Source of the DNA: JANQRV01 sp964533785
GTDB lineage: Bacteria; Bacteroidota; Bacteroidia; Chitinophagales; Saprospiraceae
NCBI GenBank assembly: GCA_964533785.1
Contig: CAZHNG010000060.1
Span: 1 to 24,950 of the forward strand
Length of the DNA: 24,950 nt
Direction of reading: 5' to 3'
Position 1 is the first letter of the stretch, and each line of letters opens with the position of its first letter. Of this stretch, positions 24,919 to 24,950 are shown piece after piece. The position numbers and the translations under genes were made by a program. The notes under the pieces are model-generated. The model saw only the letters and a list, made by a program, of their open reading frames with translations, did no database searches and had not been told where the DNA came from.

Positions 24919-24950
24919 ACCCCTACCAACTATTTTGGGCGTTTGACTCC
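24915..24950 (+). CDS. 5' end of the next gene, cut by the window edge
   Basis: An ATG overlaps the rlmN stop in an ATGA arrangement (4-nt overlap). The 12 visible codons read MNPYQLFWAFDS without a stop. This geometry is typical of translational coupling, but the fragment is too short to name. Confidence 0.4.
   Translation, partial: MNPYQLFWAFDS

Overview
The window looks like a scaffold from a Bacteroidota genome, most likely a Saprospiraceae/Lewinellaceae-type member. Supporting signs are a type IX secretion (T9SS) type A sorting domain, large modular secreted proteins, a conserved Bacteroidota M1 peptidase with a signal peptide, an LpxH-type lipid A enzyme, weak Shine-Dalgarno sequences and at least one TAnnTTTG promoter box. 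Two runs of exactly 10 N (10812-10821 and 13058-13067) mark scaffold joins. All family names come from reading motifs by eye; no search was run.

Layout. (1) 1-760: a GxxExxY-family gene (PD-(D/E)XK-like fold) flanked by imperfect inverted repeats, resembling a small mobile cassette. (2) 753-8181, minus strand: a surface or secreted protein cluster. It holds a very large lectin/Ig/fibronectin mosaic whose signal peptide lies in another frame (probable frameshift), then a small secreted protein with two dockerin-like repeats, then a T9SS cargo protein. (3) 8809-12907, minus: a Wzx-like flippase and an M1 metallopeptidase, separated by a strong hairpin and a dispersed repeat. (4) 12908-13702: about 800 bp of layered repeats: a nested palindrome cut by a scaffold gap, a relic of the same repeat that flanks the GxxExxY gene, and a 165-bp palindromic element. 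(5) 13703-15631, plus: DEAD-box helicase and thioredoxin-fold protein. (6) 15729-17816, minus: an apparent operon of LpxH-like hydrolase, secreted beta-propeller-like protein and RDD membrane protein. (7) 18025-20012, plus: atypical SDR and class III aminotransferase, converging on rpoN (20007-21521, minus). (8) 21585-21780: a second palindromic element. (9) 22052-24950, plus: aminopeptidase P, rlmN and the first codons of another gene.

The housekeeping genes (rpoN, rlmN, lpxH-like, helicase) are ordinary. The unusual content is in repeats and in the mosaic protein cluster. At least three dispersed repeat families recur in or near intergenic gaps. One flanks a nuclease-like gene at 39-716 and reappears without a gene at 13.2 kb. 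Another forms an almost fully palindromic unit at 21.6 kb and has one isolated arm at 10.5 kb. I see no CRISPR array, tRNA, rRNA, transposase or prophage genes.
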